From Paramesorhizobium sp049065735 (GTDB lineage Bacteria; Pseudomonadota; Alphaproteobacteria; Rhizobiales; Rhizobiaceae), in NCBI RefSeq assembly GCF_049065735.1, contig NZ_JBAKHD010000006.1:124001-188000 (forward strand): a DNA stretch of 64,000 bases, in the 5' to 3' direction. The notes under the pieces were generated by a model, which was not told the origin of the DNA, searched no databases, and saw only the letters and a list, made by a program, of their open reading frames with translations. The translations under genes and the position numbers were made by a program. Below, piece after piece: positions 8,160-16,297 of this stretch (within the stretch, counting starts at the first letter, position 1; each line of letters begins with the position of its first letter).

Positions 8160-8283
8160 CTCTCCGCCGTCATTCTCGGGCTTGTCCCGAAAATCTACCG
8201 TGGCCTAATCAGTCGGGACGGTAGTCACCGTTCTTCTTCTTATGGTAGATTCTCGGGACAAGCCCGAGAATGACGGCGGAGAG
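8160..8283. repeat. Palindromic repeat with 40-bp inverted arms, between the OFA gene and fdsD
   Basis: Arms at 8160-8199 and 8244-8283 are near-perfect reverse complements sharing the core CATTCTCGGGCTTGTCCC. The same core occurs in the MITE-like element at 33721-33925 and in the solo arm at 17598-17674. The right arm ends 4 bp from the fdsD stop codon, so fdsD transcripts would fold into a long hairpin here. The rest of 7991-8286 shows no gene. Confidence 0.78.
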
Positions 8284-8286
8284 GTC

Positions 8287-8526
8287 TTATTCCACCTTTT
8301 CCGGCCGGCGTATGTTTTTCGCCGCCTCGATAACGAGTTCATTCAGCCCCTTGCCGCCCTCCTTCTCGAGAACGGCAAAAAGCTGGGCGCGCATGCGCGG
8401 CTCCCAGAAAAGATTGATGTGGTTGGCGACACCCGCCACCTGTTCCTCCCGCGGCTGCGAGGCGAAGAAGGTGGCGATCTGGTTGGCCATATAGATGAGC
8501 TTGTTTTGGGTTCCGCTATGCGACAT
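8287..8526 (-). CDS. fdsD: NAD-dependent formate dehydrogenase delta subunit
   Basis: A 79-residue protein containing KLIYMANQIATFFASQPREEQVAGVANHINLFWEPRMRAQL, the signature of the small FdsD family. FdsD accompanies soluble molybdenum NAD-linked formate dehydrogenases and is needed for active enzyme in characterised relatives; it carries no cofactor. The ATG at 8526 overlaps the end of fdhD by 11 bp, which indicates coupled translation. It is the last gene of the fdsGBA-fdhD-fdsD run, and a palindromic repeat follows directly. Confidence 0.92.
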   Translation of the reverse strand: MSHSGTQNKLIYMANQIATFFASQPREEQVAGVANHINLFWEPRMRAQLFAVLEKEGGKGLNELVIEAAKNIRRPEKVE

Positions 8527-9340
8527 GGGCCGCTCTCCCCGTCTCGATACGATCTGCATGGGTGTAAATGTCGAATTCGTCGCCCCGCACCAGTGCGATG
8601 AGCGTGATGCCCGCCGCCTCCGCCGTGCGGATGGCAAGGGCGGTGGGTGCGGAAACGGCGATCAGCACCGGCGCGCCGATTATGGCGGTTTTCTGCACCA
8701 TCTCGATGGAAACACGACTGGTGACGACAGCAGCACCGCTTTGCCCATCGATCCCCGCCCGCGCCAGCGCTCCGGCTAGCTTGTCCAGCGCATTATGTCG
8801 CCCGACATCCTCGCGCGCGGCGATGATGCCCTTGCCCGGGACATAGAACCCGGCCGCGTGAACCGCACCGGTCTCGGTGTGAAGCGGTTGCCGGGCGGAG
8901 AGCAGCCGGACGGACTGCGCGATATCACCTGCCGTCAGACGCAGGCCGCTCCCTTGAACCAAAGCCACCGGCCGCAGCGCTTCATCGATTGACTCGATGC
9001 CGCAAAGTCCGCAGCCGACGGGGCCAGCCATATGGCGACGCCGCGCGGTGAGCGCCTCGCGCTTGTTTTCAGCAAGGACGATCTGGACATCGATCCCGCG
9101 CTCAAGTTCCTCAATGGCCATGTCCTCGATATCGGATGGCTTCTCGACAATGCCTTCCGACAGGCTGAATCCAACTGCGAAGTCCTCGATATCATCAGGC
9201 GTCGCCATCATCACCGCATGGGTCGTGCCGCCATAGCTGAAGGCCACCGGCGTCTCCTCCGGCACCAGCCGTTCCGCTGCCAGCAACCCGCCTTTGCGGC
9301 GGGCGATGCGGGGGACGGAGATGGTCGAGCGGCGGTTCAT
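8516..9340 (-). CDS. fdhD: Formate dehydrogenase accessory sulfurtransferase
   Basis: A 274-residue FdhD-family protein. It shows GCGLCGIES (residues about 110-118), supplying the two cysteines that carry sulfur, plus TGAVHAAGF and the conserved REDVGRHNALDKL segment. FdhD moves sulfur from a cysteine desulfurase to the molybdenum cofactor, making the sulfido ligand that formate dehydrogenases need. ATG 9340 is chosen because AAGGGA lies 6-11 bp upstream; an in-frame codon at 9379 would run into the upstream toxin gene. Its start lies 11 bp after the toxin gene stop and its end overlaps fdsD, so it depends on transcription through the toxin-antitoxin pair. Confidence 0.95.
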   Translation of the reverse strand: MNRRSTISVPRIARRKGGLLAAERLVPEETPVAFSYGGTTHAVMMATPDDIEDFAVGFSLSEGIVEKPSDIEDMAIEELERGIDVQIVLAENKREALTARRRHMAGPVGCGLCGIESIDEALRPVALVQGSGLRLTAGDIAQSVRLLSARQPLHTETGAVHAAGFYVPGKGIIAAREDVGRHNALDKLAGALARAGIDGQSGAAVVTSRVSIEMVQKTAIIGAPVLIAVSAPTALAIRTAEAAGITLIALVRGDEFDIYTHADRIETGRAAHVA

Positions 9341-9351
9341 CGTGATCCCTT

Positions 9352-9660
9352 CTATTGCGGCCACCCGCCAGCGGGCCAATTGCGAGCGGTATGGATCAAA
9401 TGCACGATAACGACAGTTTCGCGGTCTCCCGTTCGTTTCAGCGCATAGACGAGTATGTAGGGCGGACGTCCAAGAGATTTTTCATACGTACCAGCCACGC
9501 GACCGGGACGTCCTGTTGGCGTGTCGCCGAGTGCGTTGGCTGCATCCCGGATGCGGTCAGCCACCCGGCGGGCCGCATCCGGATTATTCAGGGCAATGAA
9601 TTCGGTCTGCTGGCGTAATTCATCCAGCGCGTCTTGTGTCCAAATGACAGGACGCTTCAC
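9352..9660 (-). CDS. RelE/ParE-family toxin
   Basis: A 102-residue basic protein starting MKRPVIWTQDALDELRQQTEFIALNNPDAARRVADRIRDAA, with a C-terminal GRPGRVAGTYEKSLGRPPYILVYAL...VVIVHLIHTAR core. This is the usual ParE/RelE toxin fold, whose members act on DNA gyrase or on ribosome-bound mRNA; the target here is not determined. The start is GTG at 9660, overlapping the antitoxin stop codon (GTGA), a typical toxin-antitoxin coupling. It sits between fdsA and fdhD on the same strand, which is unusual for a formate dehydrogenase operon. Confidence 0.88.
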   Translation of the reverse strand: MKRPVIWTQDALDELRQQTEFIALNNPDAARRVADRIRDAANALGDTPTGRPGRVAGTYEKSLGRPPYILVYALKRTGDRETVVIVHLIHTARNWPAGGWPQ

Positions 9661-9926
9661 GACTTACGCGCCCGTTTTGCTTCAACGGCATCAATGGCTG
9701 CGTAGATTTCCGCCATAGCTTCGTCATGCGGTACAACGCGACCGGCTTCCATATCCGCTATGCCCCGCTTGATCCCCTCGATGATTTCCAGCTCGCGGTC
9801 GACATAAGCCTCGATCGCCTCGTTAGCGAGAAAGGACTTGCTGCGCTGTGTGCTGGCCGCGATGCGGTCCAATTTTTCTTTCAGGTCGGTGGTGACCCGG
9901 ATCGTCATGGTCGTGCTTGCTGCCAT
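9657..9926 (-). CDS. Ribbon-helix-helix (CopG/ParD-like) antitoxin
   Basis: An 89-residue protein. The N-terminal MTIRVTTDLKEKLDRIAASTQRSKSFLANEAIEAYV is a ribbon-helix-helix DNA-binding domain, and the acidic C-terminus (EIIEGIKRGIADMEAGRVVPHDE) is of the type that wraps the partner toxin. It should neutralise the toxin and repress its own promoter. ATG 9926 is preferred over an in-frame ATG at 9977 because AGGAG lies just upstream. A GTTTGT-AC-ACAAAC palindrome at 9945-9958 sits where an autoregulatory operator would be. Confidence 0.88.
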   Translation of the reverse strand: MAASTTMTIRVTTDLKEKLDRIAASTQRSKSFLANEAIEAYVDRELEIIEGIKRGIADMEAGRVVPHDEAMAEIYAAIDAVEAKRARKS

Positions 9927-9944
9927 TTCAATTCTCCTGTGTTT

Positions 9945-9958
9945 GTTTGTACACAAAC
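9945..9958 (-). promoter_or_regulatory. Palindromic candidate operator of the toxin-antitoxin pair
   Basis: GTTTGT-AC-ACAAAC is a perfect palindrome 19 bp before the antitoxin ATG and 54 bp after the fdsA stop. Ribbon-helix-helix antitoxins usually bind such sites. Its role here is inferred from position. Confidence 0.5.
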
Positions 9959-10011
9959 TAACACAACCACAGTTCATTCACCAGCCATTTCCCGGCGGAG
10001 CTGGGAATGTT

Positions 10012-12891
10012 CTACTCCGCCGCTTCCAGCTTGGCCGTCACCCGGCGGCTCCGCTTCGCTTGATCCTCATATTCCACCTGCCATTCGCTCGGCCCATTGG
10101 AAGGCGCGACCTGAACGGCCGTTACCTTGTATTCCGGGCAGTTGGTCGCCCAGTCCGAGAAATCGGTGGTGACGACATTGGCCTGCGTCGAGGGATGGTG
10201 GAAGGTGGTGTAGACCACGCCCGGCGAGACACGGTCGGTGACCTTGGCGCGCAAGGTCGTCTCGCCGGCACGGCTTGCGATCCGCACCCAGTCGCCGTCA
10301 CGCACGCCGCGCTGTTCGGCATCATGGGGGTGGATTTCCAGCCGGTCTTCTTCATGCCAGACCACATTCTCGGTGCGCCGCGTTTGCGCGCCGACATTAT
10401 ATTGCGAGAGGATACGGCCCGTCGTGAGCAGCAGCGGGAAGCGCGGGCCGGTCCGTTCGTCCGTCGCCACATATTCGGTGCGGATGAACTTGCCTTTGCC
10501 GCGCACGAAGCCGTCCATATGCATGACAGGTGTGCCGAGCGGCGCCTTCTCGTTGCAGGGCCACTGCACCGAGCCTTCACGCTCCAGGAGGTCGTAGGAA
10601 ACGCCGGCGAAGCTTGGCGTGGTGGCGGCGATCTCGTCCATGATTTGCGAGGGATGCGTATAATTCCAGCCAAGGCCCATGGCGTTCGCCAGATTCTGCG
10701 TCACCTCCCAGTCGGCAAAACCGTTCTTCGGGCTCATCACCTTGCGCACGCGGTTGATGCGGCGTTCGGCATTGGTGAAGGTGCCGTCTTTTTCGAGGAA
10801 AGTGGAACCCGGCAGGAAGACATGGGCGTAATTGGCGGTCTCGTTGAGGAAGAGATCGTGCACGACGACGCATTCCATCGCCGCCAGCCCCGCCGCCACA
10901 TGCCTGGTGTCGGGGTCGGATTGCAGGATGTCCTCGCCCTGAATGTAGATGCCCTTGAACGAGCCATCGACAGCGGCGTCGAGCATATTGGGAATGCGCA
11001 GGCCCGGCTCGTTGTCGAGCTTCACGCCCCACAGCTTCTCGAAAATATCGCGCGTCGCGTCTTCGGAGATATGACGATAGCCCGGCAGTTCGTGCGGGAA
11101 GGAGCCCATGTCGCAGGAGCCCTGCACATTGTTCTGCCCGCGCAAGGGATTCACGCCGACGCCGGGACGGCCGATATTGCCGGTCGCCATGGCGAGATTG
11201 GCGATGGCGATGACTGTGGTCGAGCCCTGGCTGTGCTCGGTGACGCCGAGGCCGTAATAGATCGCGCCATTGCCGCCGGTGGCGTAGAGCCGCGCCGCGC
11301 CGCGGATCAGATCGGCGGGAACGCCCGATATCTTCTCGACGGCCTCCGGGCTGTGCTCGGGCAAGGAGACGAAGGACGCCCAGTCCTGAAACTCCTGCCA
11401 ATCGCAGCGCTCGCGGATGAAGGCTTCGTTGAAGAGGCCCTCGGTGACGATGACATGGGCGAGCGAGGTGACGACTGCGACATTGGTTCCGGGCCGCAGC
11501 GGCAGATGATAGGCCGCCTCGACATGCGGCGTGCGCACCAGGTCGATGCGGCGCGGATCGATGACAATAAGCTTCGCGCCTTGCCGCAACCGCTTCTTCA
11601 GCCGCGAGCCGAACACCGGATGGCCGTCGGTCGGATTGGCGCCGATGACGAGCACGACGTCACTGTGCTCGACGCTGTCGAAATCCTGCGTACCGGCTGA
11701 GGTGCCGAAGGTGGATTTCAGGCCATAGCCCGTTGGCGAATGGCAAACGCGGGCGCAGGTGTCGACATTGTTGTTGCCGAAGCCCTGCCGCACCAGCTTC
11801 TGAACCAGGAACGTCTCCTCATTGGTGCAGCGCGACGAGGTGATGCCGCCGATGGCGCTGCGGCCATATTGATACTGGATGCGGCGGAATTCATGGGCGA
11901 TATGGGCATAGGCCTCCTCCCACGTCACCTCGCGCCAGGGATCGGTGATCTTTTCGCGGATCATCGGGTTGAGGATACGGTCCTTATGCGTGGCATAGCC
12001 ATAGGCGAAGCGGCCCTTGACGCAGGAATGGCCGCGATTGGCCTTGCCGTCCTTATAGGGCACCATGCGGACGAGTTCCTCGCCGCGCATTTCCGCCTTG
12101 AACGAGCAGCCGACGCCGCAATAGGCGCAGGTGGTGACCTTGGAATGCTCGGGCTGGCCGATCTCGATCACCGATTTTTCGGTCAGTGTCGCGGTCGGGC
12201 AAGCCTGCACACAGGCGCCGCAGGAAACGCATTCGGAGCCGAGGAAGGATTCATGCATTCCCGGCGAGACGCGGGAATTGAAGCCCCGCCCTTCGATGGT
12301 CAGCGCGAATGTGCCCTGCACCTCCTCGCAGGCGCGTACGCAGCGCGAGCAGACGATGCATTTCGACGGGTCATAGGTAAAGTATGGGTTCGACTCGTCC
12401 TTCGGCAGGAACCTGCTATTCACCGCATCGCTGTTGCGGGCTTTGACATGGTTTTCGCCCTCATAGCCATAGCGCACATCGCGTAGGCCCACCGCGCCCG
12501 CCATATCCTGCAACTCGCAATCGCCATTGGCGGCGCAGGTGAGGCAGTCGAGCGGATGATCGGAAATATAAAGCTCCATCACGCCGCGGCGGATATTCTT
12601 GAGCCGATCCGTCTGGGTGCGAACGACGAGCCCTTCCATGGCGGGGGTGGTGCAGGATGATGGCGTGCCGTTGCGCCCCTCGATCTCCACCAGACAAAGG
12701 CGGCAGGAGCCGAAGGCATCCACCATGTCGGTGGCGCAGAGTTTTGGAATTTCGATCCCCGCCTCCATCGCCGCGCGCATGATGGACGTGCCTTCGGGTA
12801 CGGTGACGTTTACGCCATCCACCGTCAGCGTCACTGTCTTCTCGGATTTGGAAGCTGGGGTGCCGTAGTCTATTTCATGCACGAGAGCCAT
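10012..12891 (-). CDS. fdsA: NAD-dependent formate dehydrogenase alpha (catalytic) subunit
   Basis: A 959-residue molybdopterin enzyme oxidising formate to CO2. The N-terminal 2Fe-2S domain (about 20-95) shows GSCRLCLVEIEGRNGTPSSC. A His-Cys segment (HPLDCLTCAANGDCELQ) and two 4Fe-4S ferredoxin motifs (CIVCSRCVRACEE, CVSCGACVQACP) follow, then the catalytic domain opening with CAYCGVGCSF. The molybdenum ligand is cysteine (ARVCHSPTGYG), so no selenocysteine is needed. The C-terminus carries the molybdopterin-dinucleotide-binding domain (LLTTGRILSQYNVGAQTRR). The start at 12891 lies just after the fdsB stop with GGAG upstream; longer readings run into fdsB. The modABC genes at 48-50.6 kb would supply molybdate. 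Confidence 0.97.
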   Translation of the reverse strand: MALVHEIDYGTPASKSEKTVTLTVDGVNVTVPEGTSIMRAAMEAGIEIPKLCATDMVDAFGSCRLCLVEIEGRNGTPSSCTTPAMEGLVVRTQTDRLKNIRRGVMELYISDHPLDCLTCAANGDCELQDMAGAVGLRDVRYGYEGENHVKARNSDAVNSRFLPKDESNPYFTYDPSKCIVCSRCVRACEEVQGTFALTIEGRGFNSRVSPGMHESFLGSECVSCGACVQACPTATLTEKSVIEIGQPEHSKVTTCAYCGVGCSFKAEMRGEELVRMVPYKDGKANRGHSCVKGRFAYGYATHKDRILNPMIREKITDPWREVTWEEAYAHIAHEFRRIQYQYGRSAIGGITSSRCTNEETFLVQKLVRQGFGNNNVDTCARVCHSPTGYGLKSTFGTSAGTQDFDSVEHSDVVLVIGANPTDGHPVFGSRLKKRLRQGAKLIVIDPRRIDLVRTPHVEAAYHLPLRPGTNVAVVTSLAHVIVTEGLFNEAFIRERCDWQEFQDWASFVSLPEHSPEAVEKISGVPADLIRGAARLYATGGNGAIYYGLGVTEHSQGSTTVIAIANLAMATGNIGRPGVGVNPLRGQNNVQGSCDMGSFPHELPGYRHISEDATRDIFEKLWGVKLDNEPGLRIPNMLDAAVDGSFKGIYIQGEDILQSDPDTRHVAAGLAAMECVVVHDLFLNETANYAHVFLPGSTFLEKDGTFTNAERRINRVRKVMSPKNGFADWEVTQNLANAMGLGWNYTHPSQIMDEIAATTPSFAGVSYDLLEREGSVQWPCNEKAPLGTPVMHMDGFVRGKGKFIRTEYVATDERTGPRFPLLLTTGRILSQYNVGAQTRRTENVVWHEEDRLEIHPHDAEQRGVRDGDWVRIASRAGETTLRAKVTDRVSPGVVYTTFHHPSTQANVVTTDFSDWATNCPEYKVTAVQVAPSNGPSEWQVEYEDQAKRSRRVTAKLEAAE

Positions 12892-12896
12892 AGGTA

Positions 12897-14453
12897 TTAC
12901 TCCGCTGCTTCGGCGATAGGCGCCGGCACAAAATCCTCGGGAAAATGCGTGAGCGCGCTCATGACGGGATAGGGAGTGAACCCGCCCAGCGCACAAAGCG
13001 AGCCGAATTTCATGGTGTTGCAGAGATCGGTGAGCACGGTGACCTGCTTCTCCGGCTCCACGCCGGCCGCGATGCGGTCAACGACTTCGACGCCGCGTGT
13101 CGAGCCGATGCGGCAGGGCGTGCATTTGCCGCAGCTTTCGATGGCGCAGAATTCCATGGCGAAACGCGCCTGTTTCAGCATGTCGACGGTATCGTCGAAG
13201 ACCACGATGCCCGCATGGCCGATCAACCCGCCCTTTGCGGCAAAAGCCTCGTAATCGAACGGTGTATCGAAGAGTTCACGCGGGAAATAGGCTCCGAGCG
13301 GCCCGCCGACCTGCACCGCCTTGACCGGACGCCCGGATGCCGTGCCGTCGCCGATTTCATTGACCAGTTCGCCCAGCGTGAGTCCGAAGGCGGTTTCGAA
13401 CAGCCCGCCATGCCTGACATTGCCGGCGATCTGGATGGGGATCGTGCCGCGCGACCGGCCCATGCCGAAATCGCGATAGAACGCCGCGCCCCTGTCCATG
13501 ATAACAGGCACGGAGGCGAGCGAGATGACATTGTTGATGACGGTGGGCTTGCCGAACAGCCCATTATGCGCCGGAAGCGGCGGCTTGGCTCGCACCACGC
13601 CGCGCCTGCCTTCGAGGCTTTCGAGCAGCGCCGTCTCCTCGCCGCAGACATAGGCCCCTGCCCCGACCCGCACTTCCAGATCAAACGCATGGGCGGAACC
13701 CATGACGCTCTTTCCCAGAATACCGGCCTTCTCCGCAACCGAAATGGCCGCATTCATCGCGGCGACGGCGTGCGGATATTCCGAACGGATATAGATGTAG
13801 CCCTTCGTCGCGCCGGTGGCGAGCCCGGCGATGATCATCCCCTCGATCAGCACAAAGGGATCGCCTTCCATGATCATCCGGTCGGCAAAAGTGCCGCTGT
13901 CGCCCTCATCGGCATTGCAGACGATATATTTCTGCGGCCCCTGCGCTTCCAGCACCGTTTTCCATTTGATGCCGGTCGGGAAGCCCGCGCCGCCGCGCCC
14001 GCGCAGGCCGGAGTCGGTGACTTCAGCCACGATCTCGGCTGGCGAGAGCTTCAGCGCATTCTCCAGCCCCCGCAATCCGCCATGAGCGCGGTAATCATCG
14101 AGCGACAGCGGATCGACAATGCCGCAGCGGGCGAAGGTCAGCCGCGTCTGGCGGGCGAGGAACGGGATTTCTTCGGTGGGGCCTAGCGACAGGCGATGGA
14201 CACCGCCTTCAAGCATTCCGGCATCGAGCAGCGAAGCAACATCCGAAGGCTTCACCGGACCATAGGCGACACGGCCTTGCGGCGTTTCCACCTCCATCAT
14301 CGGCTCCAGCCAGTAAAGGCCACGCGAGCCGTTGCGGACGATGCGGACATCAAGCTCGCGGATAGCGATTTCGCGCGCAAAAGCCTGCGCCACCTTTTCG
14401 GCACCTAAAGCCACGGCGCCGGAATCGCAAGGAATATAAACGGTCACCGTCAT
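12897..14453 (-). CDS. fdsB: NAD-dependent formate dehydrogenase beta subunit (NuoF-like)
   Basis: A 518-residue diaphorase subunit that passes electrons to NAD+. The first 110 residues form a thioredoxin-like domain. The NuoF core follows: GLRGRGGAGFPTGIKW (NADH binding), YIVCNADEGDSGTFADR (FMN/NAD), EVRVGAGAYVCGEETALLESLEG, and the 4Fe-4S motif ESCGKCTPCRIGS with its distal Cys in CALGG. Length and order match FdsB of soluble formate dehydrogenases. Its start overlaps the fdsG end by 4 bp (ATGA) and its stop is 5 bp before the fdsA start. Confidence 0.96.
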   Translation of the reverse strand: MTVTVYIPCDSGAVALGAEKVAQAFAREIAIRELDVRIVRNGSRGLYWLEPMMEVETPQGRVAYGPVKPSDVASLLDAGMLEGGVHRLSLGPTEEIPFLARQTRLTFARCGIVDPLSLDDYRAHGGLRGLENALKLSPAEIVAEVTDSGLRGRGGAGFPTGIKWKTVLEAQGPQKYIVCNADEGDSGTFADRMIMEGDPFVLIEGMIIAGLATGATKGYIYIRSEYPHAVAAMNAAISVAEKAGILGKSVMGSAHAFDLEVRVGAGAYVCGEETALLESLEGRRGVVRAKPPLPAHNGLFGKPTVINNVISLASVPVIMDRGAAFYRDFGMGRSRGTIPIQIAGNVRHGGLFETAFGLTLGELVNEIGDGTASGRPVKAVQVGGPLGAYFPRELFDTPFDYEAFAAKGGLIGHAGIVVFDDTVDMLKQARFAMEFCAIESCGKCTPCRIGSTRGVEVVDRIAAGVEPEKQVTVLTDLCNTMKFGSLCALGGFTPYPVMSALTHFPEDFVPAPIAEAAE

Positions 14454-14923
14454 AGCCGGACCCCCGCTGCAATTTCCTCAAGCTTTTCCTCGTCGAGCCT
14501 GCCGATCACCTCGCCATCGAGCATCGCGGCGGGGGCGCAAGCACACAGCCCAAGACAATAGACCGGCTCCAGCGTCACCGCGCCATCGGCGCTGGTCTCA
14601 TTCCAATCGAGCCCGAGAAGCTCCATCACGCGCGCGGCCAGCCGCTCGCCGCCCATGGACTGGCAGGCCTCGGCCCGGCAGATCTTCAGCACGTGGCGCC
14701 CTGCGGGGTTTTCCCGGAAATCATGATAGAAGGTGAAGACGCCATGCACCTCCGCCCGAGAAATATTCAGCGCGCTGGCGACAATCGGCAGCGTCTCGCG
14801 CGGCACATGGCCGAACTCCTCCTGCAACCCGTGGAGAATGGGCAGGAGCGGACCTTCGACGTCCTTGAATTGATCGATAATCTCTATCGCCCTATTGGCA
14901 ATATCGGTACTTGCGGTCTGCAT
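14450..14923 (-). CDS. fdsG: NAD-dependent formate dehydrogenase gamma subunit (NuoE-like)
   Basis: A 157-residue 2Fe-2S thioredoxin-fold protein of the NuoE family. The four cluster cysteines are seen in KICRAEACQSMGG and CLGLCACAPA. The N-terminal part has the LLPILHGLQEEFGHVP helix region common to NuoE and FdsG. In the complex it relays electrons near the FMN of FdsB. It is the first structural gene of the operon; the 160 bp upstream, before the LysR-type gene, hold palindromes that look like regulator sites. Confidence 0.95.
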   Translation of the reverse strand: MQTASTDIANRAIEIIDQFKDVEGPLLPILHGLQEEFGHVPRETLPIVASALNISRAEVHGVFTFYHDFRENPAGRHVLKICRAEACQSMGGERLAARVMELLGLDWNETSADGAVTLEPVYCLGLCACAPAAMLDGEVIGRLDEEKLEEIAAGVRL

Positions 14924-15009
14924 GTCTGCAGCGCCCTCCCTATTTCTCCCCTCTTTTTTAGAATGAGACCAAAAACTCGGCTTATAATCAATAGCGCAGT
15001 ATCGTTGAG

Positions 15010-15054
15010 CGATAGAAGAAATCTATCGATGCTCCCGATATGTTGAGCATATCG
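15010..15054 (-). promoter_or_regulatory. Pair of palindromes upstream of fdsG, candidate LysR-type binding sites
   Basis: CGATAG-N7-CTATCG (15010-15028) and CGATATG-TTGAG-CATATCG (15036-15054) lie 87-131 bp before the fdsG start and about 30 bp after the LysR-type gene stop. Both are perfect inverted repeats, with dimensions near the T-N11-A sites of LysR-type regulators. Assignment to the adjacent regulator is inference. Confidence 0.55.
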
Positions 15055-15083
15055 TTATCCAGACGCTGCCTGATAGCGTCGCG

Positions 15084-15977
15084 TCATGCCTTGAAACTCT
15101 CCGCCAGGATCTTCGCCTCGTGCAGGAGAGCGGAGACGAGCGGCGTGTAAGGCGTGCGCTCGGCGGCAACGAGCCCGACCAGATGCCGCGCGTCCGGCTC
15201 GACGATGGGAATGGAGCGGATCGGCTCGGTAAAGCCCAGCGTTTCCGCGAGATTGAGCGGCATGATGCTCGCCCATTTTCCCGTGCGGATATGGGAAAAA
15301 AGCACGATCATGGAGTTGGATTCGAGCGTCGTCTGCGGCTCGACGCCCGCCTCGCGCAGGTGAAGATTGATGATACGGCGATTCTGCATGTCGGGGGTCA
15401 AAAGGCAGAGCGGCAGCCGGCCCACTTCCGCCCAGGTGACGGTGTCGCGGTCATAGAAGATGTTGCCGCTCGACGTGATCAGATGATAGCGCTCGTCATA
15501 GAGCGGCACGGTCGTCACTTTGCCGAGAGGCTCGTTGTCGATATAAGTGATGCCGGCGTCGATCTGGAAGTTGGAAAGCAGCGACAGGACCTCCAGCGAG
15601 GTGCGCGACAGGATCGAGAAGGTCACATCCGGATGCCGCTCGCGGAACGGCGTCGTGATTCGCGAGACCATGGCGAGCGCGGTGGGAATGGCGGCGATGG
15701 TGATATGGCCTGACAGACCGAACCGCGCGGCACGGATCTCTTCGCGCATGGTGCGGGCATCGCCGACGATGCGCCGCGCCCATTCGAGTACCCGCTGCCC
15801 CTCGGGCGTCAGCCCCTTATAGCGCGAGCCGCGCTGCACCAGCATGACGCCGAGCGTATCCTCCAGCTGGCGGATCGCCGCCGAAAGGGTCGGCTGCGTG
15901 ACCCCACATTCTTCCGCCGCGCGGCCGAAATGGCCTTCCCGCGCCAGCGCAATGAAGAATTCCAGCTTGTCAATCAT
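15084..15977 (-). CDS. fdsR: LysR-family transcriptional regulator of the formate dehydrogenase operon
   Basis: A 297-residue LysR-type regulator of normal length. The N-terminal winged helix (residues 1-60: MIDKLEFFIALAREGHFGRAAEECGVTQPTLSAAIRQLEDTLG) is canonical, followed by the linker helix and a substrate-binding-like effector domain from about 90. It is the nearest gene upstream of fdsG and on the same strand, separated by 160 bp with two palindromes. LysR-type FdsR proteins control fds operons in some other bacteria (there commonly divergent), so it probably responds to formate or a related metabolite. It lacks the paired redox cysteines of OxyR. The effector cannot be read from sequence. 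Confidence 0.82.
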   Translation of the reverse strand: MIDKLEFFIALAREGHFGRAAEECGVTQPTLSAAIRQLEDTLGVMLVQRGSRYKGLTPEGQRVLEWARRIVGDARTMREEIRAARFGLSGHITIAAIPTALAMVSRITTPFRERHPDVTFSILSRTSLEVLSLLSNFQIDAGITYIDNEPLGKVTTVPLYDERYHLITSSGNIFYDRDTVTWAEVGRLPLCLLTPDMQNRRIINLHLREAGVEPQTTLESNSMIVLFSHIRTGKWASIMPLNLAETLGFTEPIRSIPIVEPDARHLVGLVAAERTPYTPLVSALLHEAKILAESFKA

Positions 15978-16103
15978 GGCCTTGCTCCCCCTGAAACAAG
16001 GCTACCGCATATAGGTCGAATGCGATAGCGGGTCAGGGGGATGTGGGCGCGACCTTCGGAATCGGTAGGCAGAACCCTATTTAACCGTCGAGGAAGCGGC
16101 ACT

Positions 16104-16262
16104 GTTGAGGCATGGATTCCTGTGACAAGCACAGGAATGACGGATGCTTGGCTGTTGGCGGCTATTCTTCGGCCTCTCCGCTTGGCAAGAACGGTCTTCG
16201 ATAGGACAGAAAAATCTCCACCCCGTCATTCCTGTGCTCGTCACAGGAATCCATGCCTCGGC
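16104..16262. repeat. Second copy of the 39-bp-arm palindromic element
   Basis: Arms at 16104-16143 and 16223-16262 are reverse complements with the same core as the element at 1972-2129 (GGATTCCTGTGACAAGCACA) and only one or two mismatches. The centres of the two copies differ, so only the arms are conserved. The 320-bp gap between the LysR-type gene and the DUF3775-like gene (15978-16297) holds nothing else recognisable. Confidence 0.78.
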
Positions 16263-16297
16263 TTTTCCTCCACCACAACGGGCCCGAACAATTCTCC

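Noticed and set aside
9838..11700. A 620-codon open frame on the plus strand opposite fdsA
   Set aside because: It is a mirror of the GC-rich, codon-biased fdsA gene. The product has no recognisable domain and fdsA is certain.
10012..12891. Possible selenocysteine in the formate dehydrogenase
   Set aside because: The molybdenum-ligand position reads as a cysteine codon (ARVCHSP) and there is no in-frame stop, so no recoding is needed.
15010..15028. ATAG-N7-CTAT as an OxyR binding site
   Set aside because: The neighbouring LysR-type protein lacks the redox cysteine pair of OxyR and the linked genes are not oxidative-stress genes. A site for the local regulator is more economical.
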